Notes: a model not told the origin generated them from the sequence alone. A stretch of 12,204 nucleotides of DNA from Pleurocapsa sp. MO_226.B13 (GCA_030064795.1 JASJEI010000121.1:1-12204); one strand, 5' to 3'; counted from the first letter of the stretch, positions 1 through 7,099 are shown. A program made the numbers and translations.

Positions 1-1
1 G

Positions 2-256
2 ACCGCAGGACTCGGTTTAGGCATTATCTCTTTTGCCTCCGTAGCCGAAGCTGGAGTTATGCTGGGGAATGGTTCGAGCTTAACTGGGCAGACGAGTGAG
101 AAACAACCCCAGCAGCAGTTAAAGGGAATGAGCGATCAAGGTTCGAGCTTAACTGGACAGAAGACTGAGAAACAACCCCAGCAGCAGTTGAAGGGAAGTC
201 ATGACCAAGGTTCGAGCTTAAGCGGACAGAAGACTGAGAAACAGCCAGCTCAATAA
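2..256 (+). CDS. Small exported tandem-repeat protein, 5' end outside the window
   Basis: The frame is open from the left edge to TAA at 254-256, so the true start lies upstream. The first visible residues (TAGLGLGIISFASVAEAG) are small and hydrophobic and end in an A-x-A-like site (AEA/G). This looks like the second half of a signal peptide, so export to periplasm or outside is inferred. After VMLGN the chain is only repeats: two full 23-residue units and a 16-residue partial one with core GSSLTGQKTEKQPQQQLKG. It is rich in Gln, Ser, Gly and Lys, has no Cys, and is probably disordered. ATG at 59 exists inside the frame but would remove the hydrophobic leader, so I do not take it as the start. 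I do not recognise the family and assign no function. A minus-strand frame over the same bases is a shadow of the repeats. Confidence 0.6.
   Translation, partial: TAGLGLGIISFASVAEAGVMLGNGSSLTGQTSEKQPQQQLKGMSDQGSSLTGQKTEKQPQQQLKGSHDQGSSLSGQKTEKQPAQ
68..253 (+). repeat. 69-bp (23-codon) tandem repeat, 2.7 copies
   Basis: Units at 68-136, 137-205 and 206-253. Each opens with GGTTCGAGCTTAA three or four bases in and carries CAGAAGACTGAGAAAC or a close variant. The period is exactly 69 bp, so the reading frame is kept. The third copy is cut after 16 codons by the stop. Confidence 0.9.
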
Positions 257-321
257 CAAGGGGATTGAAACCTAAAATAAGCAACAAAAAGCTCTTAATT
301 CGACTGAGCATTTAATTATGC

Positions 322-600
322 CTACCTACTTACCCCAACCCGAATCAAGGTGAGTTGGTTAGAAGCAAGTACCCCTGGTGCATCCCCAGCACCAAGAATA
401 GTTACGGCAAGACAACCAGCACCAAATCCGATCGCATGACCGACGATGGTATTGTAAAATCGAGCCGAAGGCAGTTGGGGATTTTCAACTAGTAAAAATA
501 CAGTAGGGCCCAGACTCGGAAACAGCCAGGGTTGACCTACTGCAACACCAATTAGTCCGACTATAAGGATTAACGGCGAAAGCCAAAATATTATCGGGAA
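322..600 (-). pseudogene. HPP-family membrane protein, internal fragment
   Basis: On the minus strand one frame runs from about 600 down to a TAG at 322-324. It reads hydrophobic segments with GVAVGQPWLFPSLGPT, then ENPQLPSAR, then NTIVGHAIGFGAG. This is the conserved core of HPP-family integral membrane proteins (some cyanobacterial members are reported nitrite transporters). Only about 85 residues are left: the N-terminal part is missing beyond about 600, where methyltransferase sequence begins on the other strand, and the C-terminal helices are lost after LTLIRVG. It is therefore a relic, not a working transporter. No promoter or start is present. 257-321 holds nothing I can assign. Confidence 0.7.
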
Positions 601-992
601 TTAGAAACTGTCTTAAACCAGGGGGTAAGTTTCTTTCCCATGAAATGCTTGTCCGCGATCGTGCCGAACAAGTGCGTAAAAGTCTATCTAAATCTATTCG
701 AGTCAACGCTAATCCTTTAACTGTCTCGGAGTGGTCAACAGCTTGTAAAGATGCAGGTTTAACCTTACAGCAACAGCAAACAGGAACAATGGGATTACTT
801 AATTTCAATCGAATGATAAGGGATGAAGGGTTATTGGGAACAGTCAAAATTATCTGGAATGTTTTAACTAAACCCAGTCTGCGTCACAGAGTCTTACAGA
901 TGCGCCGTAGCTTTCAACAGCAGGGAAAAAACATCGATTATATCGTTTTTACGTTATCAGTCATTAGACTTGTCCGAAAAATAAATTCGTGA
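591..992 (+). pseudogene. SAM-dependent methyltransferase, 3' fragment
   Basis: The frame reads NCLKPGGKFLSHEM just upstream of an internal ATG at 645 and continues to TGA at 990-992. LKPGG followed by a hydrophobic strand is the usual motif after the SAM-binding part of class I methyltransferases. The following region (SIRVNANPLTVSEW, ACKDAGL, GTMGLLNF, KIIWNVLTKPSLR) resembles the C-terminal half of cyanobacterial class I methyltransferases. The Rossmann core with the SAM-binding glycines is absent upstream, where HPP sequence is found on the opposite strand. The last residues (LVRKINS) run into the presumed left end of an IS5-type element, so the 3' end is probably cut too. Translation from ATG 645 would give only about 115 residues with no SAM site, so activity is unlikely. 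Confidence 0.6.
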
Positions 993-2109
993 GAAAAAAA
1001 GATGGTAGAAATATATTTTGGAGAGTAACCGTCTTGTCAAATCCATTTGATTATATCCAAAAATATCCAGAGCGAACTAAAAGACTATTGGGCATTAGTT
1101 ATCAGCAATGGCAACAATTGACCCAAAGGGCGATCGCTTACTTTAAAGAGCAACAAGATGTCTTGGAGAAAAGCAAAGTTCGTCTTAATGCTCAAGGGGG
1201 AGGGAGAAAGCCAATTTTAACCCAAGAGAAAGAGATTTGTTTATGTTTATTTTATCTGCGACAAATGCCAACATTTGAAGTATTAGGAATTCAGTTTGAT
1301 ATTTCCAAAACGGAAGCTAACGATACCTTTCATAAATGGTTGGCAGTATTGAGAAAAGTATTGCCAGCTAGTTTATTAGAGGAACTAGAAAATCAACCCC
1401 AAAATCGAGAGATGCGGGCGCGAACTTTTAGCAGAAATCGAGTTACTAGTAGATACCACAGAACAAGCCAGAAAAAGACCTAAGAACTATCAAGAACAGA
1501 AAAAGTATTTTTCGGGAAACCGACAATCTCATACTTTAAAAAACTCGGTTATTAGTTGTGTCCAAGGGGAAGATATTATCGATGTTACTGTGGGAGCTAG
1601 AGGGCCAGAAGCGGACATTAATTTATTCCGTCAACAACAACCCAAATTTTCTGAAGCTCAACAATTTGTAGGGGATAAAGCCTATGTTGGTGCACCTCGA
1701 ACTACTACTCCCACGAAAAAACCCAGAGGTGGAGAATTAACCCCAGAACAGGAGGAAGAAAATAAACAGATATCTCGTCGAAGAATTTTTATTGAACATT
1801 TAATTCGTCGTCTTAAAATTTTCCGCATTGCTGCCGATAAATTTCGACTGAATCCCCAAAATTATGAACAAGTTATTCTGACTATTTGTGGGTTAGTTCG
1901 TCTTCGTCTGGAGACTTTTTCTTTGACTCCTTAAAACCTCAAATTTTGTCCCCCCAATTTGACGCACCTAGGTCGCAACTAATTTTATAGTTGCTAATGC
2001 AAACAGCCGACAACACTTGAAAATAGGTCAAACTTAACTTGAATATTTATTCAACTCCGAAGCCTCTTCCCTTTGGCTTATCTAGTGTTGCTTATTTTCG
2101 GATAAGTCT
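966..2109 (+). mobile_element. IS5-family insertion sequence, ends tentative
   Basis: 966-984 (AGACTTGTCCGAAAAATAA) pairs with 2092-2109, whose reverse complement is AGACTTATCCGAAAATAA: 14 of 15 leading bases match and one A is missing in the run. These would be terminal inverted repeats of a 1144-bp element containing the frameshifted transposase. The 3' untranslated stretch of about 175 bp is long for this family, and I see no convincing target duplication. 1935-2081 holds no gene; it has an 8-bp palindrome ACCTAGGT at 1967-1974. If the ends are right, the last codons of both neighbouring reading frames come from the element. Confidence 0.4.
1034..1934 (+). CDS. IS5-family (IS427-like) transposase, two frames
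   Basis: Part one starts at TTG 1034 (SNPFDYIQKYPERTKRLLG), preceded by GGAGAG at 1020-1025 with 8-nt spacing, and stays open to 1483. Part two is open from 1389 to TAA at 1932-1934. Protein similarity crosses from one to the other in 1389-1430, giving a composite of about 300 residues. Domains: N-terminal helix-turn-helix (LLGISYQQWQQL... LTQEKEICLCLFYLRQMPTFEVLG), then an IS5-type DDE core with D in LLVDTTEQ, D in VGDKAYVG and E in FIEHLIRRLK, all present. The shift needed is +1 and lies near the sequence ACTTTTAGC. IS427-group elements often use two overlapping ORFs, so this could be programmed frameshifting; a simple disabling indel is the alternative. It lies between truncated genes, consistent with a transposition event that damaged them. 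Confidence 0.75.
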
Positions 2110-2984
2110 TCTTGAGAAATTTCGTCTCGCTCAAATTCAATTAAGGCTGTTAAGTTGAAATAGTCAGTAGTTTGTTTGATTAAACACAGTGTTTTCTTTC
2201 CAGTGGGAAAAATTTCCCACCCAGGAATTGCCGCCCCACTACTATCTCGTGTACCGTAAATTTCAGGAGCGATAAAGATTGCAGGTTGATCGATAATACT
2301 TTTTTTACTAGTAATAGTTTTTTGTATTCCTTTGCTGCTTAAGAGGCGATTAATTCGATAATCACTTTCAATCCTCTCAGATTCTAGTGTTCTTAACTCT
2401 GCTTCGATGATGTCTAATTCTTCGGGTTCAAATCCACATTGAACTAAATGATGTTCGAGATCTTGTAGATTGCTACTGATGATTTCTAAAATACTGATGT
2501 ATTTGCAGCCCAAACTATGACCCAACCAGAAATAATTAGATTGATTGAGATATAGCTCAAGTAAATCTTCATCGCCTTGCTTTAATATATAGGCAACTAG
2601 CTCTTGTTTAAGAGCATATTCCTCTGTTAATAATCGAATAGATGCTTGCCAGTGATCTACACGTCTTAATCGCCAAATTATTGGCGGAATCACAGAACAG
2701 GGATAAGCGATGATGGTATATCCTTGATTGTATAAACTCCGCAACAGAGGATTGTAAAATACCGTTGGTAAAGAACCAAAGATCAAAAAGCTACCCACAA
2801 ATTGAATTATGCCTTTGGGCTGAGGATGCAGAGCCACCCAACTATTAGCAAAAGGTTTAAAACCAAGGTGTTTCTTGGAATCTCTAAAATTGCGCTCGCC
2901 AGTCACATTGATATATCCCTGAATTTGAGAGCTTATATTAATTAGTTTAGAAACGATCGCACTGCACCAACCTCTATTAACCAC
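2082..2984 (-). CDS. DUF1350 family protein (alpha/beta-hydrolase-like)
   Basis: 300 residues from a GTG start at 2982-2984. The start is supported by GGGAGG at 2994-2999 (minus strand), 9 nt upstream; an overlapping ATG at 2984-2986 is out of frame and closes quickly. The DUF1350 signature begins at about residue 43 (FKPFANSWVALHPQPKGIIQFVGS), followed by a PTVFYNPLLRSL/GYTIIAYP strand and the nucleophile-elbow-like GHSLGCK at 155-161 (Ser157). The family is found in cyanobacteria and plastids and has an alpha/beta-hydrolase fold; its substrate is unknown to me. Residues 175-230 are acidic and helical in character. The first about 40 residues are not typical of the family and may be a late-acquired extension or non-native start. 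The C-terminus (DLSENKQH) overlaps the presumed IS end at 2092-2109, so the gene may be slightly truncated or re-terminated. No operon partner. Confidence 0.75.
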   Translation of the reverse strand: MVNRGWCSAIVSKLINISSQIQGYINVTGERNFRDSKKHLGFKPFANSWVALHPQPKGIIQFVGSFLIFGSLPTVFYNPLLRSLYNQGYTIIAYPCSVIPPIIWRLRRVDHWQASIRLLTEEYALKQELVAYILKQGDEDLLELYLNQSNYFWLGHSLGCKYISILEIISSNLQDLEHHLVQCGFEPEELDIIEAELRTLESERIESDYRINRLLSSKGIQKTITSKKSIIDQPAIFIAPEIYGTRDSSGAAIPGWEIFPTGKKTLCLIKQTTDYFNLTALIEFERDEISQEDLSENKQH

Positions 2985-2993
2985 ATTTCTTAA

Positions 2994-2999
2994 CCTCCC
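2994..2999 (-). promoter_or_regulatory. Shine-Dalgarno site deciding the GTG start of the DUF1350 gene
   Basis: Minus strand GGGAGG, 9 nt before GTG 2984. It is the strongest ribosome binding site of the non-mobile genes here and favours GTG over the out-of-frame ATG two bases away. Confidence 0.6.
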
Positions 3000-3033
3000 T
3001 CAATCCAACTCAATAAACTTACTCGTACACTCC

Positions 3034-3204
3034 GACGGAGGTCGCACTGCTGGTGCATTACTATGTCCAGTGCGAAAAGGTGGCAAGGTGCAACTGCGTC
3101 ACATGACCTCAGATGCGGTGCTAAAGATTCTGCGCCGACGCGCATCTCAAGCTGGTGTGGAGTCTTTCTCCCCTCATGATTTTAGACCGGAACTTTCAGA
3201 TTGA
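3034..3204 (+). pseudogene. Tyrosine recombinase (phage-type integrase), C-terminal fragment
   Basis: The frame reads DGGRTAGALLCPVRKGGK, then LRHMTSDAVLKILRRRA, then AGVESFSPHDFR, and ends at TGA 3202-3204. RKGGK followed by a T/S-x-x-A-V helix and HxLR/HDFR is the catalytic-domain pattern of tyrosine recombinases: HDFR matches the conserved H-x-x-R box. The upstream catalytic Arg and core-binding domain, and everything after HDFR including the GH(x)nTxxY tail with the catalytic Tyr, are absent. It cannot be active. The break after AGAC (3187) coincides with the approach to the IS1634-type element, so that insertion or a linked deletion probably removed the 3' end. It may be a remnant of an older mobile island. 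Confidence 0.7.
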
Positions 3205-3258
3205 CAAAACAGCAAAACCTATGCATGGTGAAATATACAGCCCTATTGAGTTAGTTGT

Positions 3259-5007
3259 TTACTGGGTACAAATCAGGGAAACACCAAGTAAATCTAGTGC
3301 TTTTTGTTGTAGTGCTGTAGGTTGAGTTATCTTGTCAAATGTAACCAAATCTCCCTGGAAATTGATTTGAATTCTATTGTGGGCAATTGTGGCTAAATCA
3401 TTCAATAAAGTGGAAAAACTATGAACAGGTAAGTTCTCTTGATTGCGCTTATTAGCAGCTTTTTGCTTGGCAATTAGTGAAGGTTGATATTGCAACAATT
3501 CCCCTGAGTCTGATGATTCAAACTTTTCCAGGTCTTCTTCTTCAAATAAAATAGGAGCCAGGGCTTTTCTTATATGCCATTCTACATAATAAGCCAAGAA
3601 ACATAAGAAAATATGTCCTTTAACTCGATGGTCTAAATAATGATAAATAGGTCGCACTTTTAAATCAATTGTTTTCAGACAGCGAAAAGCCTGTTCGACT
3701 TTTGATAATCCTTTATATGCTCTTACTGTGGTCGGTGCATCCATCTTTTCCGACTCAACAGAAGTCCGAATAATGTAGACGACCTCTAAGGTTTTTTCTC
3801 TTTCGATTACTTCTGATTTTCTACGATAAGCAAAATAGGAATCTGATATCTCAATCTCAAATAACTTTCCTACTTGAAATTTATTTAAAACTTTTCCAAC
3901 TCTTAACCCTATTTTATCTGCTCCCTTTAAGGCTCTCTTTTCTCTAGTCGTAGCTTGTTTTATTTTGTCTAGTTCTTTTTCGGTTGCGAGTAATAATTCT
4001 TCTCTAACTTGAGCATTTTTCTTGGCAATCAGAGGGTTACGACAAGCGATTAATCTTTCTCCTGGATAATCATTACTTTCTATTTCGATAACATCTTGTT
4101 CATCAAATAATCCCAATTGAATATAGTCAACTTCTGCCAATTTCCTGATTTGACTTTTAGTTAAAGCTGTAATCCAATCTAATCCTTCTTTGGCTTTTAG
4201 CTCATCTAAAATATTAGCGTTGGTAATTGTTCCTCTATCTCCTACCCACACTACTTGAGCAATTCCAAACCTTTGTCTTACTTTAGAGATTTGTTGTCCC
4301 AAAGTTTGACTATCTAAACTATTTCCTTGAAATACTTCTATTGCAATTGGACAGCCTTTTTGATTACATAAAATCCCAAAAACTATCTGAAGTTTTCCTT
4401 TCTTTTTATCTCGACTATAGCCATAAGCTGCCAAAGAGCATTCCGTTCCTTCTAGATAAGTTGAAGTTAGATCGTAAAGAATTAATGAGCCATTTTGGAG
4501 ATGCCTTGATGCTAGAGCATTTTCAATGTTTATCTGTTTTGATAGCAACCAATCCAGGGCTTCATAATATTCATTTCTGTCCCCATGAGATAATCCTAAT
4601 AATTCTCCTAAACTTGAATTAGCTGTTTCGGCTCTGATTCCTCTAACTGTCCCTAGTTTTGAAGTTGGGTTGATAATTCTGGAGACAATCATTGCTACCG
4701 CTAAATCCCTTCTGCGAGTTTTTTTTGATTCAATTAATTGAGGAATTCCTAACTTATTGATTGTTCCTAAGACCCAGGCTACATGACCATGAGGTAAACT
4801 CCGAAGTACTGTACATAACTCAGGCAATTCCTCTTGATTAATTACCTTCGCACCCTTGAGAGATAGACGCAGATTATCTACTACCTCATCTGGCAATTTA
4901 GAGAGATTGGCTAAAGTTCTTTTCTTGACTTTTTTTCCTTCTCGATAGGACTCTCTGAGAAGAACGGCAGGAGGGGAATTTCTGTTAGGAACTTTTTCTA
5001 TATACAT
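3259..5007 (-). CDS. IS1634-family transposase, apparently intact
   Basis: 582 residues from ATG 5005-5007 to TAA 3259-3261, a normal length for the family. The N-terminus (MYIEKVPNRNSPPAVLLRES, then TLANLSKLPDEVV) is the typical start of IS1634-type transposases. DDE residues: D179 in LILYDLTSTYLEG, D257 in VVWVGDRGTITN, and E438 in GLSKVEQAFRCLK, the YREK-like box. Between D257 and E438 is the long insertion usual for this family, with a charged coiled-coil-like part (LATEKELDKIKQATTREKRA). No stop or frame break interrupts it, so it is the only transposase here that looks ready to work as it stands. It lies convergent to the tyrosine recombinase fragment and divergent from the zinc locus; its insertion may have separated the latter from former neighbours. 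Confidence 0.9.
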   Translation of the reverse strand: MYIEKVPNRNSPPAVLLRESYREGKKVKKRTLANLSKLPDEVVDNLRLSLKGAKVINQEELPELCTVLRSLPHGHVAWVLGTINKLGIPQLIESKKTRRRDLAVAMIVSRIINPTSKLGTVRGIRAETANSSLGELLGLSHGDRNEYYEALDWLLSKQINIENALASRHLQNGSLILYDLTSTYLEGTECSLAAYGYSRDKKKGKLQIVFGILCNQKGCPIAIEVFQGNSLDSQTLGQQISKVRQRFGIAQVVWVGDRGTITNANILDELKAKEGLDWITALTKSQIRKLAEVDYIQLGLFDEQDVIEIESNDYPGERLIACRNPLIAKKNAQVREELLLATEKELDKIKQATTREKRALKGADKIGLRVGKVLNKFQVGKLFEIEISDSYFAYRRKSEVIEREKTLEVVYIIRTSVESEKMDAPTTVRAYKGLSKVEQAFRCLKTIDLKVRPIYHYLDHRVKGHIFLCFLAYYVEWHIRKALAPILFEEEDLEKFESSDSGELLQYQPSLIAKQKAANKRNQENLPVHSFSTLLNDLATIAHNRIQINFQGDLVTFDKITQPTALQQKALDLLGVSLICTQ

Positions 5008-5013
5008 GACTAC

Positions 5014-5019
5014 ATTATA
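5014..5019 (-). promoter_or_regulatory. Possible -10 box of the IS1634-type transposase
   Basis: Perfect TATAAT on the minus strand, ending 6 nt before the ATG at 5007. If used, transcription would begin at or next to the start codon, giving a leaderless message; I see no Shine-Dalgarno site. The -35 region would fall near 5036-5042, at or beyond the element's edge, and is poor (TTGTAG-like). Confidence 0.35.
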
Positions 5020-5034
5020 CCCAAAATAGTCCCG

Positions 5035-5153
5035 CTACAACAATGAAAAAATCCTTAAATTACATGGCTACAAACCCGAAGAATTAATCCTCCCATCTAC
5101 TTTTATATATAGCGTTGAGGGTCTTTTAGTTCATTTGTATGCTGAAAGTTCCG
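5035..5153. other. Spacer between IS1634-type element and zinc locus, possible gene relic
   Basis: No confident gene. One plus-strand frame is open from 5030 to 5323 and reads EKILKLHGYKPEELILPSTF at 5045-5104, which has natural-looking protein composition, but I do not recognise it and its later part runs through operator DNA. It may be the tail of a gene cut by the IS. Confidence 0.25.
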
Positions 5154-5168
5154 TGATAACGATTCTCA
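5154..5168 (+). promoter_or_regulatory. Upstream Zur/Fur-box-like site (operator 1)
   Basis: TGATAAC-G-ATTCTCA. It matches 12 of the 14 specified bases of the cyanobacterial Zur 7-1-7 palindrome TGATAATnATTATCA. It lies exactly 75 bp upstream of operator 2, about seven helical turns, so the two sites would face the same side of the DNA. Confidence 0.45.
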
Positions 5169-5222
5169 TCATAGTTTCGGACTATGACAACAGCAAAATT
5201 CCGAAAAAAAATTCTCTCGGCT

Positions 5223-5250
5223 TTGTTTTGAGAATGATTATCATTATAAT
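5223..5250 (+). promoter_or_regulatory. Promoter of cobW-folE
   Basis: TTGTTT at 5223-5228, 16-bp spacer, then perfect TATAAT at 5245-5250. Transcription would begin near 5257, about 27 nt before the ATG at 5284. The spacer is occupied by operator 2. Confidence 0.55.
5229..5243 (+). promoter_or_regulatory. Zur/Fur box overlapping the cobW-folE promoter (operator 2)
   Basis: TGAGAAT-G-ATTATCA matches TGATAATnATTATCA at 13 of 14 specified bases. Read one step wider, 5230-5248 matches the classical 19-bp Fur box at 16 of 19. It fills the spacer between the probable -35 (5223-5228) and -10 (5245-5250), the expected place for a repressor. The linked zur gene and downstream zinc genes favour Zur over Fur as the ligand. 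Confidence 0.75.
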
Positions 5251-5283
5251 AAATATTTGTAAACCACATTGCTTCTCTTCACT

Positions 5284-6255
5284 ATGTCAGAGATTAACCA
5301 GCAAGGATTACCAGTCACGATAATTACAGGCTTTCTCGGAAGCGGGAAAACTACCTTACTCAATCAAATCCTGCAAAATGACCTAAACCATAAAGTTGCA
5401 GTATTAGTAAATGAGTTTGGCGATATCAATATTGACTCTCAACTTTTGGTTGCCTATGACAATGACATGGTGGAATTGAGTAACGGTTGTATTTGCTGCA
5501 CGATTAATGAAGGCTTGGTCGAAGCAGTCGAACGAATCTTAGCTAGGGAAGAAAAAGTAGAACGTTTGATTATTGAAACTACTGGTGTAGCTGACCCTTT
5601 GCCGATTATTTTGACTTTTGTGGGTTCGGATTTTCGGGAGTTTACGCGCCTTGACTCGGTTATTACTCTAATTGATGCGGAAACCTTTACCCCAGAACAT
5701 TTTAATAGCGAAGTGGCGTATAAGCAGATTGCCTATGGGGATATTCTTTTGTTGAATAAAACCGATTTAGTAGATAGAGAACAATTAACCGCATTAGAAA
5801 CCTATATCGCTTCGGTTAAAAACAATCCCAGAATTATTCATACCCAGTACGCTCAAGTACCTCTACCGTTAATCTTGGATGTAGGATTAACTCAGACAGA
5901 TAGTTTGCCTGAAGCAGAACATCGCGAACATCATCACCATCATTCCCATCACTTAGAAGCCGATGGTTTTGTGTCCCTGTCTTTCAAGAGCGATAAACCC
6001 TTTGATGTCTATAAATTTCAAAAGTTTTTAAACGAAGGACTTCCAAGAGAAGTATTTCGTGCTAAAGGAATTGTTTGGTTTGCAGGAAGCCAATTACGTC
6101 ACATCTTCCAACTCTGCGGACAGCGTCACGATATTAAGTCCGAACCTTGGTCTACTCCTCATGTTAACCAGCTAGTCTTTATCGGTCGTCATTTAGATAC
6201 CGATAAACTCCGCCAAGAGTTAAATGACTGCTTGGCTACTTCCGTTACTGTTTAA
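5284..6255 (+). CDS. COG0523 GTPase, zinc metallochaperone (CobW/ZagA-like)
   Basis: 323 residues from ATG 5284. An in-frame TTG at 5269 would add five residues, but family alignments and MSEINQQGLPVTIITGFLGS favour the ATG. Motifs: Walker A GFLGSGKTT (16-24), VNEFGDINID (42-51), the metal-binding CxCC as C69-I-C71-C72 in NGCICCTINE, Walker-B-like IIETTG (96-101), and guanine-specificity NKTD (158-161). A His cluster (213-223, eight His of eleven) links the G domain to a CobW_C domain (about 228-317). COG0523 proteins couple GTP hydrolysis to delivery of a metal, often zinc, to client enzymes. It lies 19 bp before folE and under Zur-box-like operators, so a role in zinc starvation with FolE as client is inferred. 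Cobalamin involvement is unlikely: no cob genes are near. Confidence 0.9.
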   Translation: MSEINQQGLPVTIITGFLGSGKTTLLNQILQNDLNHKVAVLVNEFGDINIDSQLLVAYDNDMVELSNGCICCTINEGLVEAVERILAREEKVERLIIETTGVADPLPIILTFVGSDFREFTRLDSVITLIDAETFTPEHFNSEVAYKQIAYGDILLLNKTDLVDREQLTALETYIASVKNNPRIIHTQYAQVPLPLILDVGLTQTDSLPEAEHREHHHHHSHHLEADGFVSLSFKSDKPFDVYKFQKFLNEGLPREVFRAKGIVWFAGSQLRHIFQLCGQRHDIKSEPWSTPHVNQLVFIGRHLDTDKLRQELNDCLATSVTV

Positions 6256-6274
6256 TTTAATTTAATTCAAATTT

Positions 6275-6931
6275 ATGACCTTAGCTAAGTCCGAACCAAA
6301 TCAATTGGACAAAATCGATAATAAATTACCCAAACTAAATACTACGCAACAGCCTCTTGTATCTGAAGAGGAGATGCGCCAAGCAGTACGGACTTTACTC
6401 TTAGGACTGGGAGAAGATCCAGACCGCGAAGGCTTGAAAGATACCCCCAAAAGAGTGGTCAAAGCCTTAAAGTTTCTGACTTCTGGCTATCATCAATCCT
6501 TAGACGAATTGCTCAATGGAGCAGTATTTCACGAAGATGCTAATGAAATGGTCTTAGTTCGGGATATTGACTTATTTAGCTCTTGCGAACACCATATTTT
6601 GCCCATTTTAGGTCGCGCTCACGTAGCTTATATTCCCGATGGGAAGGTAATCGGACTGTCAAAGATTGCTCGTATTTGTGAAATGTACGGACGACGTTTG
6701 CAGGTACAGGAAAGATTAACTGCCCAAATCGCCGATGCACTCCAAGGATTATTACAACCAAAAGGTGTAGCGGTAGTAGTAGAAGCCAGCCATATGTGTA
6801 TGGTGATGCGGGGAGTGCAAAAACCTGGTTCTTGGACTTCCACCAGTGCGGTTAGAGGTGTGTTTGCCGATGATGCGAAAACTCGTCAGGAGTTTATGAG
6901 TTTAATTCGCCACAACCCTGGATTGCGTTGA
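6275..6931 (+). CDS. folE: GTP cyclohydrolase I, zinc-dependent type IA
   Basis: 218 residues. The enzyme converts GTP to 7,8-dihydroneopterin triphosphate and formate, the first step of tetrahydrofolate and pterin synthesis, as a cytosolic homodecamer in known cases. Zinc ligands are visible: C104 and H107 in SSCEHHILP and C175 in SHMCMVMRG. Their spacing (3 and 68) equals that of E. coli Cys110/His113/Cys181. Other family blocks: [17 protein letters not shown] (46-62), GLSKIARI (127-134) and the C-terminal TRQEFMSLI. The first about 28 residues are a variable polar extension, normal for cyanobacterial forms. It is co-directional with the COG0523 gene, 19 bp away with no terminator between, hence probably one transcript repressed by Zur. 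No obvious Shine-Dalgarno site precedes it. Confidence 0.95.
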   Translation: MTLAKSEPNQLDKIDNKLPKLNTTQQPLVSEEEMRQAVRTLLLGLGEDPDREGLKDTPKRVVKALKFLTSGYHQSLDELLNGAVFHEDANEMVLVRDIDLFSSCEHHILPILGRAHVAYIPDGKVIGLSKIARICEMYGRRLQVQERLTAQIADALQGLLQPKGVAVVVEASHMCMVMRGVQKPGSWTSTSAVRGVFADDAKTRQEFMSLIRHNPGLR

Positions 6932-6951
6932 TCGATGCGCGTGTCACTGTT

Positions 6952-6984
6952 AGAGATGGGTATTAAGCTCATCTCTTTATTTTT
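6952..6984 (+). terminator. Rho-independent terminator after folE
   Basis: 10-bp stem (6952-6961 with 6967-6976, two G-U wobbles) around the loop ATTAA, followed by TTATTTTT at 6977-6984. It lies 20 bp after the folE stop and separates cobW-folE from the regulator gene. Confidence 0.7.
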
Positions 6985-6989
6985 GACCG

Positions 6990-7084
6990 AGGAAGATACG
7001 AAGCGTAGCTTAGTCATTCTCTGAAGAGAATCGCCCCGTCCAAGGTTGACACGGGCGATCGCTTGCCCGACCCATCTCAATTTG
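6990..7084. repeat. Short palindromic DNA with a HIP1 site between folE and zur
   Basis: GAAGCGTAGCTTAG (7001-7014) and ATTCTCTGAAGAGAAT (7017-7032) are small imperfect palindromes. CGGGC/GCCCG arms at 7052-7069 flank the HIP1 octamer at 7055-7062. No coding frame is convincing here. Confidence 0.5.
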
Positions 7085-7093
7085 TAATCATTA
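7085..7093 (+). promoter_or_regulatory. Weak operator candidate before zur
   Basis: TAATCATTA, a perfect 9-bp odd palindrome ending 6 nt before the ATG. As a 7-1-7 site (7082-7096) it matches only 9 of 14 Zur-box bases. Autoregulation is possible but not shown. Confidence 0.25.
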
Positions 7094-7099
7094 GTTTTT

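Noticed and set aside
260..271. GGGGATTGAAAC, like the tail of some cyanobacterial CRISPR repeats
   Set aside because: Single occurrence with no second repeat or spacer spacing anywhere near; treated as chance.
2082..2109. IS5-type target duplication at the presumed right end
   Set aside because: Flanking bases at 958-965 and 2110-2117 do not match for any 2-4 bp duplication I tried.
3188..5034. CGGAACTTTCAG (3188-3199) and the inverse of 5023-5034 as IS1634-type terminal repeats
   Set aside because: Only 7 of 12 bases match and no target duplication is seen, so the element's ends are left undefined.
5269..5271. TTG as an upstream start of the COG0523 gene
   Set aside because: It adds five residues absent from the usual family start, has no ribosome site, and ATG 5284 fits better.
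5030..5323. 98-codon open frame through the operator region
   Set aside because: No start with a ribosome site, no family recognised, hydrophobic low-complexity tail, and it overlaps promoter, operators and the cobW start.
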